64,000 nt of DNA from an uncultured Lachnospiraceae bacterium (GTDB taxonomy: Bacteria > Bacillota > Clostridia > Lachnospirales > Lachnospiraceae): the NCBI GenBank assembly GCA_947629865.1, contig CANRFJ010000004.1:1-64000 (forward strand), in the 5' to 3' direction. Below, piece after piece: positions 25,943 to 34,453 of the stretch. How positions within the stretch are numbered: position 1 is the stretch's first letter; the number at the start of each line of letters is the position of its first letter. The notes beneath the pieces are model-generated. The model was not told where the DNA came from, ran no database searches, and was given only the letters and a program-made list of their open reading frames with translations. A program made the position numbers and the translations under genes.

Positions 25943-27283
25943 TCACGGCAGTTCGACAAAACCGCCGTCTACCATATTCTGTAATGCTTTTAAAATTCCC
26001 AGTTTCCCGTGGGGCCATGTGAGTCCCCCCTGGAAAAATACGCTGTAGGGCGGCTCGATGGGGGCGTCTGCGCTCAGTTCAATCGACGATCCCTGGACGA
26101 AGGCCCCGGCCGCCATGATCACATCACTGTGATAACCCGGCATGGGATATGGCTCCGGCAGCACATAGGAATCTACCGGCGCCGCCTGCTGGATTCCCTG
26201 GCAGAAAGCAATTACTCTCTCCGGACTCCCAAATGCGATGGCCTGAATAATATCATGGCGGCTCTCCGCGCCGGACGGACTGGCGGTAAATCCCAGTTTT
26301 TCATAGAGATTCGCTGCAAATACCGCGGACTTTAAGGCGCTCGCTACCACAGTCGGAGCCAGAAACAGCCCTTGATAAAAGGCAGGATTGACCTGTAAAG
26401 AGGCGCCCACCTCTTTTCCGAGCCCCGGCGCCGTGAGGCGGCAGGCAGCCAATTCAATCAGGTCTTTCCGCCCGACCAGATAGCCTCCCAGCGGAGCCAG
26501 CCCACCGCCCGGATTTTTGATCAGAGAGCCGACGCACAGATCGGCTCCCACCTCGGCCGGTTCCGTAATCTCCACAAATTCGCCGTAGCAGTTATCCACC
26601 ATGCAGATAACCTCCGGCTTAATCCCCTTGATAAAAGAAATCAGCTCGCCGATTTTCTCCACTGACAATGTTTTTCGCAGGGCATAGCCCTTGGAGCGCT
26701 GTATAGTCACAAGTTTTGTTTTCCCGTTAATGGCGGCCCGAATCCCCTCATAGTCAAACTCGCTGTCTGCCAGCAGATCGACCTGCCGGTAGCCTATGCC
26801 AAACTCCCGTAGGGAGCCCTTTGTCCCTGAACCCTCTATGCCGATGACGCCTTCCAGCGTGTCATATGGCTTTCCGACCGGAGACAACAGCTCGTCCCCC
26901 GGCCGCAGGATAGCGGACAGGGCGATTGTGAGCGCATGTGTCCCACAGGTAATCTGGGAGCGAACCAGTGCGTCCTCCGTGCGGAATACGTCGGCATATA
27001 CGCGCTCTAACACATCTCGGCCGCTATCGTTGTACCCATATCCCGTACTTCCGTTCAGATGATTCTCTCCCACCCTGTTTTTCTGCATGGCCCGAATAAC
27101 CTTGAGCTGATTGATTTCCGCCCTCTCGTCTATTGCCTCAAAGCGCCCGCGGAGCTCCTCCAGAATCCGGTTGCCGAAATCGATTACCCTGCCGTCGATT
27201 CCAAAGGCGCGGTAGCTGTCTCGGATTTCCTCCCCCTGCGTCATTTTATTTTCCAACTTATCGTCTCTTTTACTCATATCCAC
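25943..27283 (-). CDS. Methionine gamma-lyase-like PLP enzyme (YnbB / aluminium-resistance family)
   Basis: The product of about 446 residues matches the family long annotated as aluminium resistance protein: NQLKVIRAMQKNRVGENH, NGSTGYGYND, CGTHALTIAL, MVDNCYGEFVE and the PLP-Lys motif VGSLIKNPGGGLAP. It is a fold-type I PLP enzyme distantly related to Cys/Met metabolism lyases; the substrate is not known. GTG at 27283 is spaced six bases from AAGGAG and is preferred over ATG at 27277. It overlaps the 3' end of miaA by 14 bp and probably belongs to the mutSL-miaA transcript. Confidence 0.88.
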   Translation of the reverse strand: MDMSKRDDKLENKMTQGEEIRDSYRAFGIDGRVIDFGNRILEELRGRFEAIDERAEINQLKVIRAMQKNRVGENHLNGSTGYGYNDSGRDVLERVYADVFRTEDALVRSQITCGTHALTIALSAILRPGDELLSPVGKPYDTLEGVIGIEGSGTKGSLREFGIGYRQVDLLADSEFDYEGIRAAINGKTKLVTIQRSKGYALRKTLSVEKIGELISFIKGIKPEVICMVDNCYGEFVEITEPAEVGADLCVGSLIKNPGGGLAPLGGYLVGRKDLIELAACRLTAPGLGKEVGASLQVNPAFYQGLFLAPTVVASALKSAVFAANLYEKLGFTASPSGAESRHDIIQAIAFGSPERVIAFCQGIQQAAPVDSYVLPEPYPMPGYHSDVIMAAGAFVQGSSIELSADAPIEPPYSVFFQGGLTWPHGKLGILKALQNMVDGGFVELP

Positions 27284-28226
27284 GAAGAACTCCTTTTCTC
27301 TCTGCCATGCGCAGAATTTCATCTACTATCTCGCCGGTAGAAGCGTATTTTTCCTTCTCCAGCATAACCACGTCCCTCTCCCGGCGGAACCATGTCATCT
27401 GCCGCTTGGCAAAATGTCTTGTGTCCCTTTTCAGGCGGTAGACAGCCTGTTCCATCGTACACTCCCCATCAAGCGCCGCCGCTATCTCCTTGTAGCCGAG
27501 GCCCTGCATGGAGACAAGCTCCCGCCGGCACCCCCGATCCATAAGCTGCTGCACCTCCGACGCCAGTCCCTCCTCCATCATGCGATCCACCCGCTCGTCA
27601 ATGCGCTTATACAGCTTTTCGCGCTCCATTGTGAGAACCACATAGAGAAAGGAATACGGCGATTCCCGCTGCCTCTCCCTGGCGTTGTGAACGGAAAATT
27701 TTTCGCCGGTAAAATGATAGTATTCCAGCGCCCGTATAACTCTTTTCACATTGTTTTCGTGAATGGCCGCCGCAGACGCCGGATCGATGGAGGCCAGTTT
27801 TTCATGGAGGAAGCGCACTCCTTTTTTCTCCGCCAGTTCCTCAAGTTCCCTGCGGTAGCTGGCGTCCGGCTCCTCCCCTGAAAAATCAATATCATACAAA
27901 ACGGCCTGGATATAAAATCCAGTGCCGCCGGTGAGAATGGGTATTTTCCCTCTGGCATGAATGTCTGCCATATACTCCCTCGCTTTTTTCTGAAAGAGAA
28001 AGACATTTGCCTCCTCCTCCGGCTCCCACTCGTCAATCATATAATGGGGGATCCCCCGTCTCTGTCCGGGAAGGAGTTTTGCCGTGCCAATGTCCATGTG
28101 ACGGTACACCTGCATGGAATCCGCTGAGATAATCTCGCCGCCGCACCTTTTGGCAAGCAGCAAAGACGTCTCCGTCTTTCCTACCGCCGTGGGGCCGGTC
28201 AGAACAAGAACCGGTTTCTTCAACAT
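27270..28226 (-). CDS. miaA: tRNA dimethylallyltransferase
   Basis: The 318-residue protein has the P-loop GPTAVGKTETS, SADSMQVYRHMDIGTAK, PHYMIDEW and GGTGFYIQA, all typical MiaA boxes. It transfers a dimethylallyl group to A37 of tRNAs reading codons that start with U. It follows mutL by nine bases, the standard mutS-mutL-miaA order. AAGGAGGAG precedes the ATG. Confidence 0.96.
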   Translation of the reverse strand: MLKKPVLVLTGPTAVGKTETSLLLAKRCGGEIISADSMQVYRHMDIGTAKLLPGQRRGIPHYMIDEWEPEEEANVFLFQKKAREYMADIHARGKIPILTGGTGFYIQAVLYDIDFSGEEPDASYRRELEELAEKKGVRFLHEKLASIDPASAAAIHENNVKRVIRALEYYHFTGEKFSVHNARERQRESPYSFLYVVLTMEREKLYKRIDERVDRMMEEGLASEVQQLMDRGCRRELVSMQGLGYKEIAAALDGECTMEQAVYRLKRDTRHFAKRQMTWFRRERDVVMLEKEKYASTGEIVDEILRMAERKGVLRGYE

Positions 28227-28235
28227 ATCTCCTCC

Positions 28236-30026
28236 TTATACAATCCTCTTGAATTTCTTTTCAAATTCCCTCTTGCTCATAGCGATTGTGGTAGGCCTTC
28301 CATGGGGACAGTGATAGGGCTGGTCCATGCAAAGCATCTGTTCAAACAGTTTCCTGGCCTCCGCAAGGGACATCTGGGTATTTCCCTTGACGGCGGCCTT
28401 ACATGCCATGGAAGCACAGCGCTCCAGCACCGTCTCCGGCTTTTTGTTTCCCTCCTCCATGAGGCCGTCCAACAGCTCTAGGAACAGTTCCTTTCCGGGC
28501 ACGTCGAGAAAATCAGACGGCACGCCCTGAATGAGATATTCTCTGTCTCCAAAAGACTCAAAACGGAATCCGATATTCTCAAACACCTCTGCGTTGGCGG
28601 AGAGCGTCTCCATTTCTCGGGCGGAAAGCGTCACAACAACCGGCGCCGCCAGATTCTGCGTAAGCCCCTCCTTCTGTTCCAGCCGTTTCATCAATCTTTC
28701 GTACAGCACCTTTTCGTGAGCCGCGTGCTGATCAATAATCAGAAGCTCCGACTGGTACTCAAGCAGCCAATAGGTGTCGAATACCTGTCCGATGATCCTG
28801 AACTGCGGGACATCCTCCCGTATCAGTTCTTCCCTGATAAGATTCATCTGGACGCCCTCTTTCACGCAGAGGGGCGGTTTTTCCTCCGGCAGCATCTCTG
28901 CGTAGCCGGGCTCTTTCTCCATTCTCTCTATGGCTTTTTTCTCAAAGGGTTCCGGCGATTTCTCCTCCTGCTTTGCCCTCGGCATAGGGGCGGCCGGCTC
29001 CCGCCGCTTCGTCTCCGGCTCCAGCGTCACTTCGGGAATCTGTGTGCTCTGCTTCAGCGCATCATAGATGCTCTGGTAAAAGAAGTTGTATACCTCCTCC
29101 TGGTTTGTAAACCGCACCTCCAGTTTGGTGGGGTGCACATTAACGTCCAGACAGCGGCTGTCAATGCTGAGCATCAGAACGGTGAAGGGGTATCTGTGGT
29201 TCATGAGAAATTCTCTGTATGCCTGTTCAATGGCTCCGGTAATGACCGGACTTTTGATATATCTCCCGTTTACAAAATAATTCATAAACGTGCGGTTTCC
29301 TCTGGAGAGTTCCGGCCTCCCGATAAATCCCGTGAGTTTCATCTCCCCGCTCTCTGCCTCCACCGGAACAATACACCGGGTGACGTCCGGGCCGTAATTG
29401 TAAAATATATTCGTTTTAACCTGTCCGTCGCCGGAGGTCTGGAGCCTGGTCTTCCCGTCGGCAATAAAGTGGAACCGGATATCGGAATGGGCCAGGGAAT
29501 ACCGGAGAACCAAATCCTGTATATAACCGCCCTCCGTCGTTTTCGTCTTGAGGAACTTTTTCCTCGCAGGAGTATTGTAGAAAAGATTTCTCACGACAAA
29601 GGTAGTTCCCTCCGGGCATCCCACCTCCTCCATACTCTTTTCCTCGCCTCCCGCAATCTCATACCGGACGCCGGTAATCTCCTGTCTGGAGCGGGTAATC
29701 AGCTCTACCTGGGCCACGGCCGCAATGCTGGAGAGAGCTTCTCCGCGAAAGCCGAGGCTGCTGGCGGTGAGTAAGTCCTCCATGGTTCGGATCTTACTGG
29801 TCGCATGGCGCATAAATGCGGTCTTTATCTCGTTTTTGGCAATGCCCGATCCGTTGTCAGTAATACGTATGAAGGAAATTCCTCCCTCTTTGATCTCAAT
29901 CGTGATCGCAGTGGAACCGGCGTCAATCGCATTTTCAACCAGTTCCTTCACAACGGCGGACGGGCGCTCGATCACCTCACCCGCCGCTATCTGATTAATC
30001 GTGTCATTGTCCAGAATCTGTATCAT
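28236..30026 (-). CDS. mutL: DNA mismatch repair protein MutL
   Basis: The 596-residue protein has an N-terminal GHKL ATPase (IAAGEVIERPSAVVKELVENAIDAG, at residues 11-35; DNGSGI; GFRGEAL) and a C-terminal domain with DQHAAHEKVLYERL, which fits the DQHAx2Ex4E metal motif of endonuclease-type MutL. It would nick DNA in mismatch repair, as in bacteria without MutH. It follows mutS by three bases. Confidence 0.96.
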   Translation of the reverse strand: MIQILDNDTINQIAAGEVIERPSAVVKELVENAIDAGSTAITIEIKEGGISFIRITDNGSGIAKNEIKTAFMRHATSKIRTMEDLLTASSLGFRGEALSSIAAVAQVELITRSRQEITGVRYEIAGGEEKSMEEVGCPEGTTFVVRNLFYNTPARKKFLKTKTTEGGYIQDLVLRYSLAHSDIRFHFIADGKTRLQTSGDGQVKTNIFYNYGPDVTRCIVPVEAESGEMKLTGFIGRPELSRGNRTFMNYFVNGRYIKSPVITGAIEQAYREFLMNHRYPFTVLMLSIDSRCLDVNVHPTKLEVRFTNQEEVYNFFYQSIYDALKQSTQIPEVTLEPETKRREPAAPMPRAKQEEKSPEPFEKKAIERMEKEPGYAEMLPEEKPPLCVKEGVQMNLIREELIREDVPQFRIIGQVFDTYWLLEYQSELLIIDQHAAHEKVLYERLMKRLEQKEGLTQNLAAPVVVTLSAREMETLSANAEVFENIGFRFESFGDREYLIQGVPSDFLDVPGKELFLELLDGLMEEGNKKPETVLERCASMACKAAVKGNTQMSLAEARKLFEQMLCMDQPYHCPHGRPTTIAMSKREFEKKFKRIV

Positions 30027-30029
30027 GCT

Positions 30030-32672
30030 TTACCACTGCTCCTTTAGACGGTTCTGCCACTTATAGACGAGGTTCATCGCATCCATGGGCGTCACATTGG
30101 ACAAATCAATGTCCCTTAGTTCAAATAAGATATTTTCTGTCCCACTGCCTCCCATCATGTCAAAAATGGACATCTGAACCATTTCCTCCCCGCCCGCGGG
30201 CTGCTGCTCGCCGGCGCCGGTTTCTGACGGCAGGTTTCCGGAGATCTGGCTTCCCGATTCGAGGGAGTCCGAAATCTCCCTGGCCCGGCACAGGACTTCC
30301 TCCGGCACGCCGGCCAGTTTTGCCACCTGTATGCCGTAGCTGCGGTCGGCTCCTCCCTTTACGATTTTGCGCAGGAATACGATATCGTCTCCGTCCTCCT
30401 TTACCGCAATGCAGTAATTCTGCACGCCGGCCAGCTTGCCCTCCAGTTCCGTCAGCTCGTGATAATGGGTGGCAAACAGCGTCTTCGCGCCGATTTTCTT
30501 TCTGTCCACAATGTGCTCCACTACCGCCCAGGCAATGCTCAGTCCGTCAAAGGTGCTGGTTCCCCGCCCAATTTCATCGAGAATAATCAGGCTGTCCTTT
30601 GTGGCGTTGTGCAAAATATTCGCAACCTCCGTCATCTCCACCATAAAGGTACTCTGGCCACTCGCCAAGTCGTCCGAGGCGCCCACTCTGGTAAAGATGC
30701 GGTCTACCAGAGACAGATCCGCCGATTCCGCCGGCACAAAGGAACCTATCTGCGCCATGAGGAGAATCAGCGCTGTCTGCCGCATATAAGTGGATTTTCC
30801 CGCCATATTCGGCCCGGTGATGATTACAACCCGGTGGGTGTCCCCGTCCAGGAACGTATCGTTGGCAATAAACATGCCGTGCTCGGTAATTTGCTCAATA
30901 ACCGGATGCCGCCCCTCTTTTATGCGGATTTCCCCCTTGTGATTCAGGGAGGGCCTCACATAGTGGTTGTGCTCGGCAACATAGGCAAGGGAGGCCAGCA
31001 TATCTATGTCTGCTATGACTGAGGCCGTGTTCTGTATACGCTCCATCTGTCCGGATATTTTGTCCCTCAGTTCACAGAAAACCGTATATTCCAGACTGTA
31101 GAGCCTGTCCTCAGCGCCCAGAATCACATCTTCCATCTCCTTGAGTTCCGGCGTCGTATACCTCTCGGCATTGGTGAGCGTCTGCTTGCGCGTCCATGTG
31201 TCCGGTACCTGGCTGATGAAGGATTTTGTCACTTCCAGATAATACCCAGACACTTTGTTGAATTTGATCCGCAGATTCTTAATTCCGGTATTCTCCCGCT
31301 CCTTTGCCTCCAATTCCGCCAGCCAGGTCTTCCCCTCGGTTTTGGCATTCCGCAGGCGGTCAATCTCCTCGTGGAACCCGTTCCGGAAAATCCCGCCCTC
31401 CCGCACGGAGACAGGCGGCTCCTCCACGATGGCGTTATGTATCAGTTCATATATATCTTCCAGTGTATCAAGTCTTTCATAGAACTCCCGAAACAATCCG
31501 GAGGTAAAATTGCTGCACAGAAAACGAATGTGAGGCAGCATGGACAGGGAGGACTCCAAAGCGATCATATCCCTGGGATTGACAGTCTTATAACTGATTT
31601 TACTGATCAGTCGCTCCAGGTCATACACGGGATTCAGATATTCCCTCATTTCCTCTCTTGTGATGACGTTCCCGTTCAGTTCATCAATCGCGTCATAGCG
31701 CCTGACTATCTCTTTCTCATCGATCAGCGGCTGCTCCAGCGCACTGCGAAGTCTACGGGCGCCCATGGCCGTTTTCGTCTTGTCCAGAACCCAGAGAAGG
31801 GAGCCCCTTTTCTGTTTTTCCCTGAGCGTCTCCACCAGTTCTAAGTTCCGTCTGGTATTGCGGTCAAGGAGCATGTATTTGCCCGTCTGATAGGGCTTTA
31901 TAGTGGATATATGTACCAGCGAGCACTTCTGTGTCTCCTCCAGATACTGCATCACGCATCCCGCCGCCGTGACGCCAATGGAGTATTCCTCCAAGCCGAG
32001 TCCCTCCAGGGAGGCCACTCCGAAATGGCGGCAGAGCACGCGGACACAGGTGTCCCTATCAAAATAATGCGGTTCCAGGGCGGATATGGCGATACCAAGC
32101 CTCTCTCCCAGATCCGTCATGTCGGCGCCGCTGATGAAAAAGGCGTCGTTGCAGATAATCTCAGAAGGCATAAATTTATTGATTTCGTCCAGCAGTCCGG
32201 ATAGGCTGTCCACCTCTATGAGAACATATTCGCCCGTAGTCACATCTACTAACGAGATGCCAAAATCCCCGCCGGCGGAGACAATCCCCATCAGATAGTT
32301 ATTTCTGGATTCATCTAACGAGCTGGTAAAACAATTGGTTCCCGGCGTCACAATCCGGATGACATCTCTTTTTACCAGTCCCTTCGCCTGGCTTGGATCC
32401 TCCATCTGCTCACAGATCGCGACCTTGTATCCCTTTTCCACCAGGCGGTTGATGTACCCCTCCGCAGAATGAAACGGGACACCACACATGGGTGCCCGCT
32501 CCTCTAATCCACAACTTTTGCCAGTCAGTGTGAGTTCCAATTCTTTTGAGGCACAGAGAGCATCCTCAAAAAACATCTCGTAGAAATCCCCCAGCCGGTA
32601 AAAGAGTATACAATCCTTGTACTGTTCTTTTGTCTCCATATACTGCTGCATCATCGGCGTCAGCTGTTCCAT
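30030..32672 (-). CDS. mutS: DNA mismatch repair protein MutS
   Basis: The 880-residue protein has all MutS domains: an N-terminal mismatch-binding domain with the Phe-x-Glu motif in YRLGDFYEMFFEDA, connector, lever and clamp, and the ATPase with Walker A GPNMAGKST near residue 620, then DEIGRGTSTFDG and FATHYHELT. The ATG at 32672 (MEQLTPMMQQY) is the family-typical start; an in-frame start at 32702 lacks support. It is a bona fide MutS, distinct from the two shortened MutS-like proteins at 2367-5416. Confidence 0.96.
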   Translation of the reverse strand: MEQLTPMMQQYMETKEQYKDCILFYRLGDFYEMFFEDALCASKELELTLTGKSCGLEERAPMCGVPFHSAEGYINRLVEKGYKVAICEQMEDPSQAKGLVKRDVIRIVTPGTNCFTSSLDESRNNYLMGIVSAGGDFGISLVDVTTGEYVLIEVDSLSGLLDEINKFMPSEIICNDAFFISGADMTDLGERLGIAISALEPHYFDRDTCVRVLCRHFGVASLEGLGLEEYSIGVTAAGCVMQYLEETQKCSLVHISTIKPYQTGKYMLLDRNTRRNLELVETLREKQKRGSLLWVLDKTKTAMGARRLRSALEQPLIDEKEIVRRYDAIDELNGNVITREEMREYLNPVYDLERLISKISYKTVNPRDMIALESSLSMLPHIRFLCSNFTSGLFREFYERLDTLEDIYELIHNAIVEEPPVSVREGGIFRNGFHEEIDRLRNAKTEGKTWLAELEAKERENTGIKNLRIKFNKVSGYYLEVTKSFISQVPDTWTRKQTLTNAERYTTPELKEMEDVILGAEDRLYSLEYTVFCELRDKISGQMERIQNTASVIADIDMLASLAYVAEHNHYVRPSLNHKGEIRIKEGRHPVIEQITEHGMFIANDTFLDGDTHRVVIITGPNMAGKSTYMRQTALILLMAQIGSFVPAESADLSLVDRIFTRVGASDDLASGQSTFMVEMTEVANILHNATKDSLIILDEIGRGTSTFDGLSIAWAVVEHIVDRKKIGAKTLFATHYHELTELEGKLAGVQNYCIAVKEDGDDIVFLRKIVKGGADRSYGIQVAKLAGVPEEVLCRAREISDSLESGSQISGNLPSETGAGEQQPAGGEEMVQMSIFDMMGGSGTENILFELRDIDLSNVTPMDAMNLVYKWQNRLKEQW

Positions 32673-32698
32673 ATTTCCCTCGCTTCTGTATTCCTCTA

Positions 32699-33481
32699 TC
32701 ACGATTCAGGCTCTTGATTAGACGGTGTCTCCATCGGCTCGGCGGTCGGCTCACTCGTCGGCTCGGCGGTCGGTTCTTTCGTCGGCGTAGCGGTCGGCTC
32801 CTCGGTCGGCTTCGGCGTCTTTGTCGGTTTCGGCGTCTTCGTCGGCTTCGGTGTCTTCGTCGGCTTCGGCGTCTTTTTCGGCTTCGGTGTCTTTTTCGGT
32901 TTTGGCGTCTTCGTCGGAGACGCCGTCGGATGCGGCGTCTGGGCGGGCGCAATTGTAGGCGCCGGTTCCGGCTTTGAAGCCGTCAGATATGCGGTATTGA
33001 TATATCCGCTGGTTCCCTCGTATTCAACTTCCATCCACTCTTTGCCGTGGAGTTTTATAAATTTTACTTTTGTATCTTTGGGTACCTTTGTCAGCACAGA
33101 CGCAGTCAGGGAAGCGTCGCTCCTCAGGTTGACAACGGCTGTTGTATATCCTTGTTTTTTGTCAGAGAGATCTTCCTCCATCCCGTCCATATCTTCTTCA
33201 CTGCCGCTGGTTCCGCTGATAATGGCGTCTCCGTGGGGAGTGGCCGTCGGTTCCTCCGTGACCGTCACTGCGCTCTCCGTAACGGAGGCCAGCGTATCCT
33301 CATCATCCACCACACTGTCCGACGCATCCTGCCTCCACAGTACGGCAAGCCAGATTATGCTGACAAAAACGGCAATCGCCACAACAACGCTTATAATAAA
33401 CATGGTTATCTCAAAGCCACGGTTCTCAGCCTGTCCCATCCGTGTAAAAAAATTCTCTTTCTTTTCTTTCTGATCTGACAT
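32699..33481 (-). CDS. Membrane-anchored SH3-domain protein with Thr-Pro-Lys repeats
   Basis: The 260-residue product has a short cytoplasmic start, one membrane segment at about residues 25-50, an acidic linker, a bacterial SH3 domain (TTAVVNLRSDASLTASVLTKVPKDTKVKF and GTSGYINTAYL) and a C-terminal tail built on KTPKPT/TPKPKK six-residue repeats and then Glu-rich PTEEPTATPT. SH3b domains often bind cell-wall peptides. The tail would span or bind the wall. The start is uncertain between ATG at 33481 and GTG at 33493. It is upstream of mutS on the same strand. Confidence 0.8.
   Translation of the reverse strand: MSDQKEKKENFFTRMGQAENRGFEITMFIISVVVAIAVFVSIIWLAVLWRQDASDSVVDDEDTLASVTESAVTVTEEPTATPHGDAIISGTSGSEEDMDGMEEDLSDKKQGYTTAVVNLRSDASLTASVLTKVPKDTKVKFIKLHGKEWMEVEYEGTSGYINTAYLTASKPEPAPTIAPAQTPHPTASPTKTPKPKKTPKPKKTPKPTKTPKPTKTPKPTKTPKPTEEPTATPTKEPTAEPTSEPTAEPMETPSNQEPES
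32810..32925 (-). repeat. In-frame 18-bp tandem repeat coding for KTPKP-x
   Basis: About six near-identical 18-bp units, of the type TTCGGCGTCTTCGTCGGC on the plus strand, encode TPKPTK or TPKPKK on the minus strand. The units vary at third positions. Such arrays can change length by slippage without breaking the frame. Confidence 0.8.
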
Positions 33482-33604
33482 TCCTTGGTACACTCCCTTT
33501 TACAATATAGAATAATATCTCTGTTTATTATAACCATTTCGCCGCCGTTTGTCCATGAGAAATATACAGAAATATCTTTTTACGGAAAAGTCTCTCAGAA
33601 AATC

Positions 33605-33670
33605 AGAACATTCGTTTGACATTGCCCCGTAAATGTGATATATTTAATTCATAAAGCAAACTTTTGTTTG
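33605..33670 (+). promoter_or_regulatory. lexA promoter with two LexA-like boxes
   Basis: TTGACA at 33616-33621 and TATATT at 33639-33644 are 17 bp apart. AGAACATTCGTTTG at 33605-33618 overlaps the -35, and the perfect inverted repeat CAAAC-TTTT-GTTTG lies at 33657-33670 just after the likely transcription start. Both resemble the Firmicute LexA box, so lexA is probably autoregulated. Confidence 0.75.
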
Positions 33671-33698
33671 GTAATGAATTTAAAGGAGGCCTTTGCTA

Positions 33699-34313
33699 AT
33701 GGGAAATGGCAGAATATCAAAAAAGCAGTCGGAAATTCTGGAATATATAAAAGATCAGATTATTGAAAAGGGATATCCCCCGGCAGTCCGCGAGATCTGC
33801 GCCGCCGTTCATCTGAAATCCACCTCCTCCGTCCACTCCCACCTGGAGACGTTGGAAAAGAACGGTTATATCCGCCGCGATCCCACAAAACCGCGGGCCA
33901 TTGAGATTGTGGATGATGAGTTCAACATGAGCCGCAGAGAGATGCGCAATCTTCCGGTGATCGGACATGTTGCGGCCGGTGTTCCGCTTTTTGCCGAGCA
34001 GAATATCCGCGGATATTTTCCGCTTCTCTCAAGTGAACTTCCGGCGGGCAACTTATTTATGCTGGATGTTCGGGGAGAAAGTATGATCAATGTCGGTATC
34101 TGCGACGGGGACAAAATTATAGTGAAGCAGACGCCGGTTGCCAAAAATGGCGATATTGTCGTTGCGCTTGTGGAGGATTCCGCTACTGTCAAGACCTATT
34201 ACAAAGAGGAAGGCCGCTATCGCCTTCAGCCGGAAAACGATACAATGGAGCCGATTTATGTCGATGAGGTAGTGATCCTTGGCATCGTTGTGGGCTTATT
34301 CCGACTCATGTAA
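33699..34313 (+). CDS. lexA: SOS repressor LexA
   Basis: The 204-residue protein has an N-terminal winged helix (KKQSEILEYIKDQIIEKG, SSVHSHLETLEKNGYIRR) and a C-terminal S24 peptidase domain. The self-cleavage site is Ala93-Gly94 in GHVAAGVP, with catalytic Ser128 in RGESM and Lys165 in TVKTYY. RecA filaments trigger its cleavage, which releases the SOS genes. ATG at 33699 is nine bases from AAAGGAGG; the in-frame TTG at 33693 is less well placed. The other LexA box seen in the window drives the YneA-like gene at 5550. Confidence 0.96.
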   Translation: MGNGRISKKQSEILEYIKDQIIEKGYPPAVREICAAVHLKSTSSVHSHLETLEKNGYIRRDPTKPRAIEIVDDEFNMSRREMRNLPVIGHVAAGVPLFAEQNIRGYFPLLSSELPAGNLFMLDVRGESMINVGICDGDKIIVKQTPVAKNGDIVVALVEDSATVKTYYKEEGRYRLQPENDTMEPIYVDEVVILGIVVGLFRLM

Positions 34314-34351
34314 AATATAATATATAATATGCCGCGCAGGGCAGAGAAAAA

Positions 34352-34421
34352 ATACCATACTCCCTCATTCGGACACTGATTTTCCATCAGCGCCGTTTGC
34401 AGAGAGTATGGTATCTTTTTT
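34352..34421. terminator. Bidirectional terminator between lexA and the leucine-rich-repeat gene
   Basis: ATACCATACTC at 34352-34362 pairs perfectly with GAGTATGGTAT at 34404-34414, with a smaller CTGAT/ATCAG hairpin in the loop. T-rich tracts follow on both sides (34416-34421 on plus; six A at 34347-34352 read as T on minus), so it can end both convergent transcripts. Confidence 0.85.
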
Positions 34422-34453
34422 ATCGTATCGTAATGTTTGCCTCCCGTCCTCTT

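Noticed and set aside
32546..32977. Arg/Leu/Gly-rich frames on both strands over the Thr-Pro-Lys repeat
   Set aside because: These are products of reading the 18-bp repeat in other frames; composition is low complexity and there is no ribosome site.
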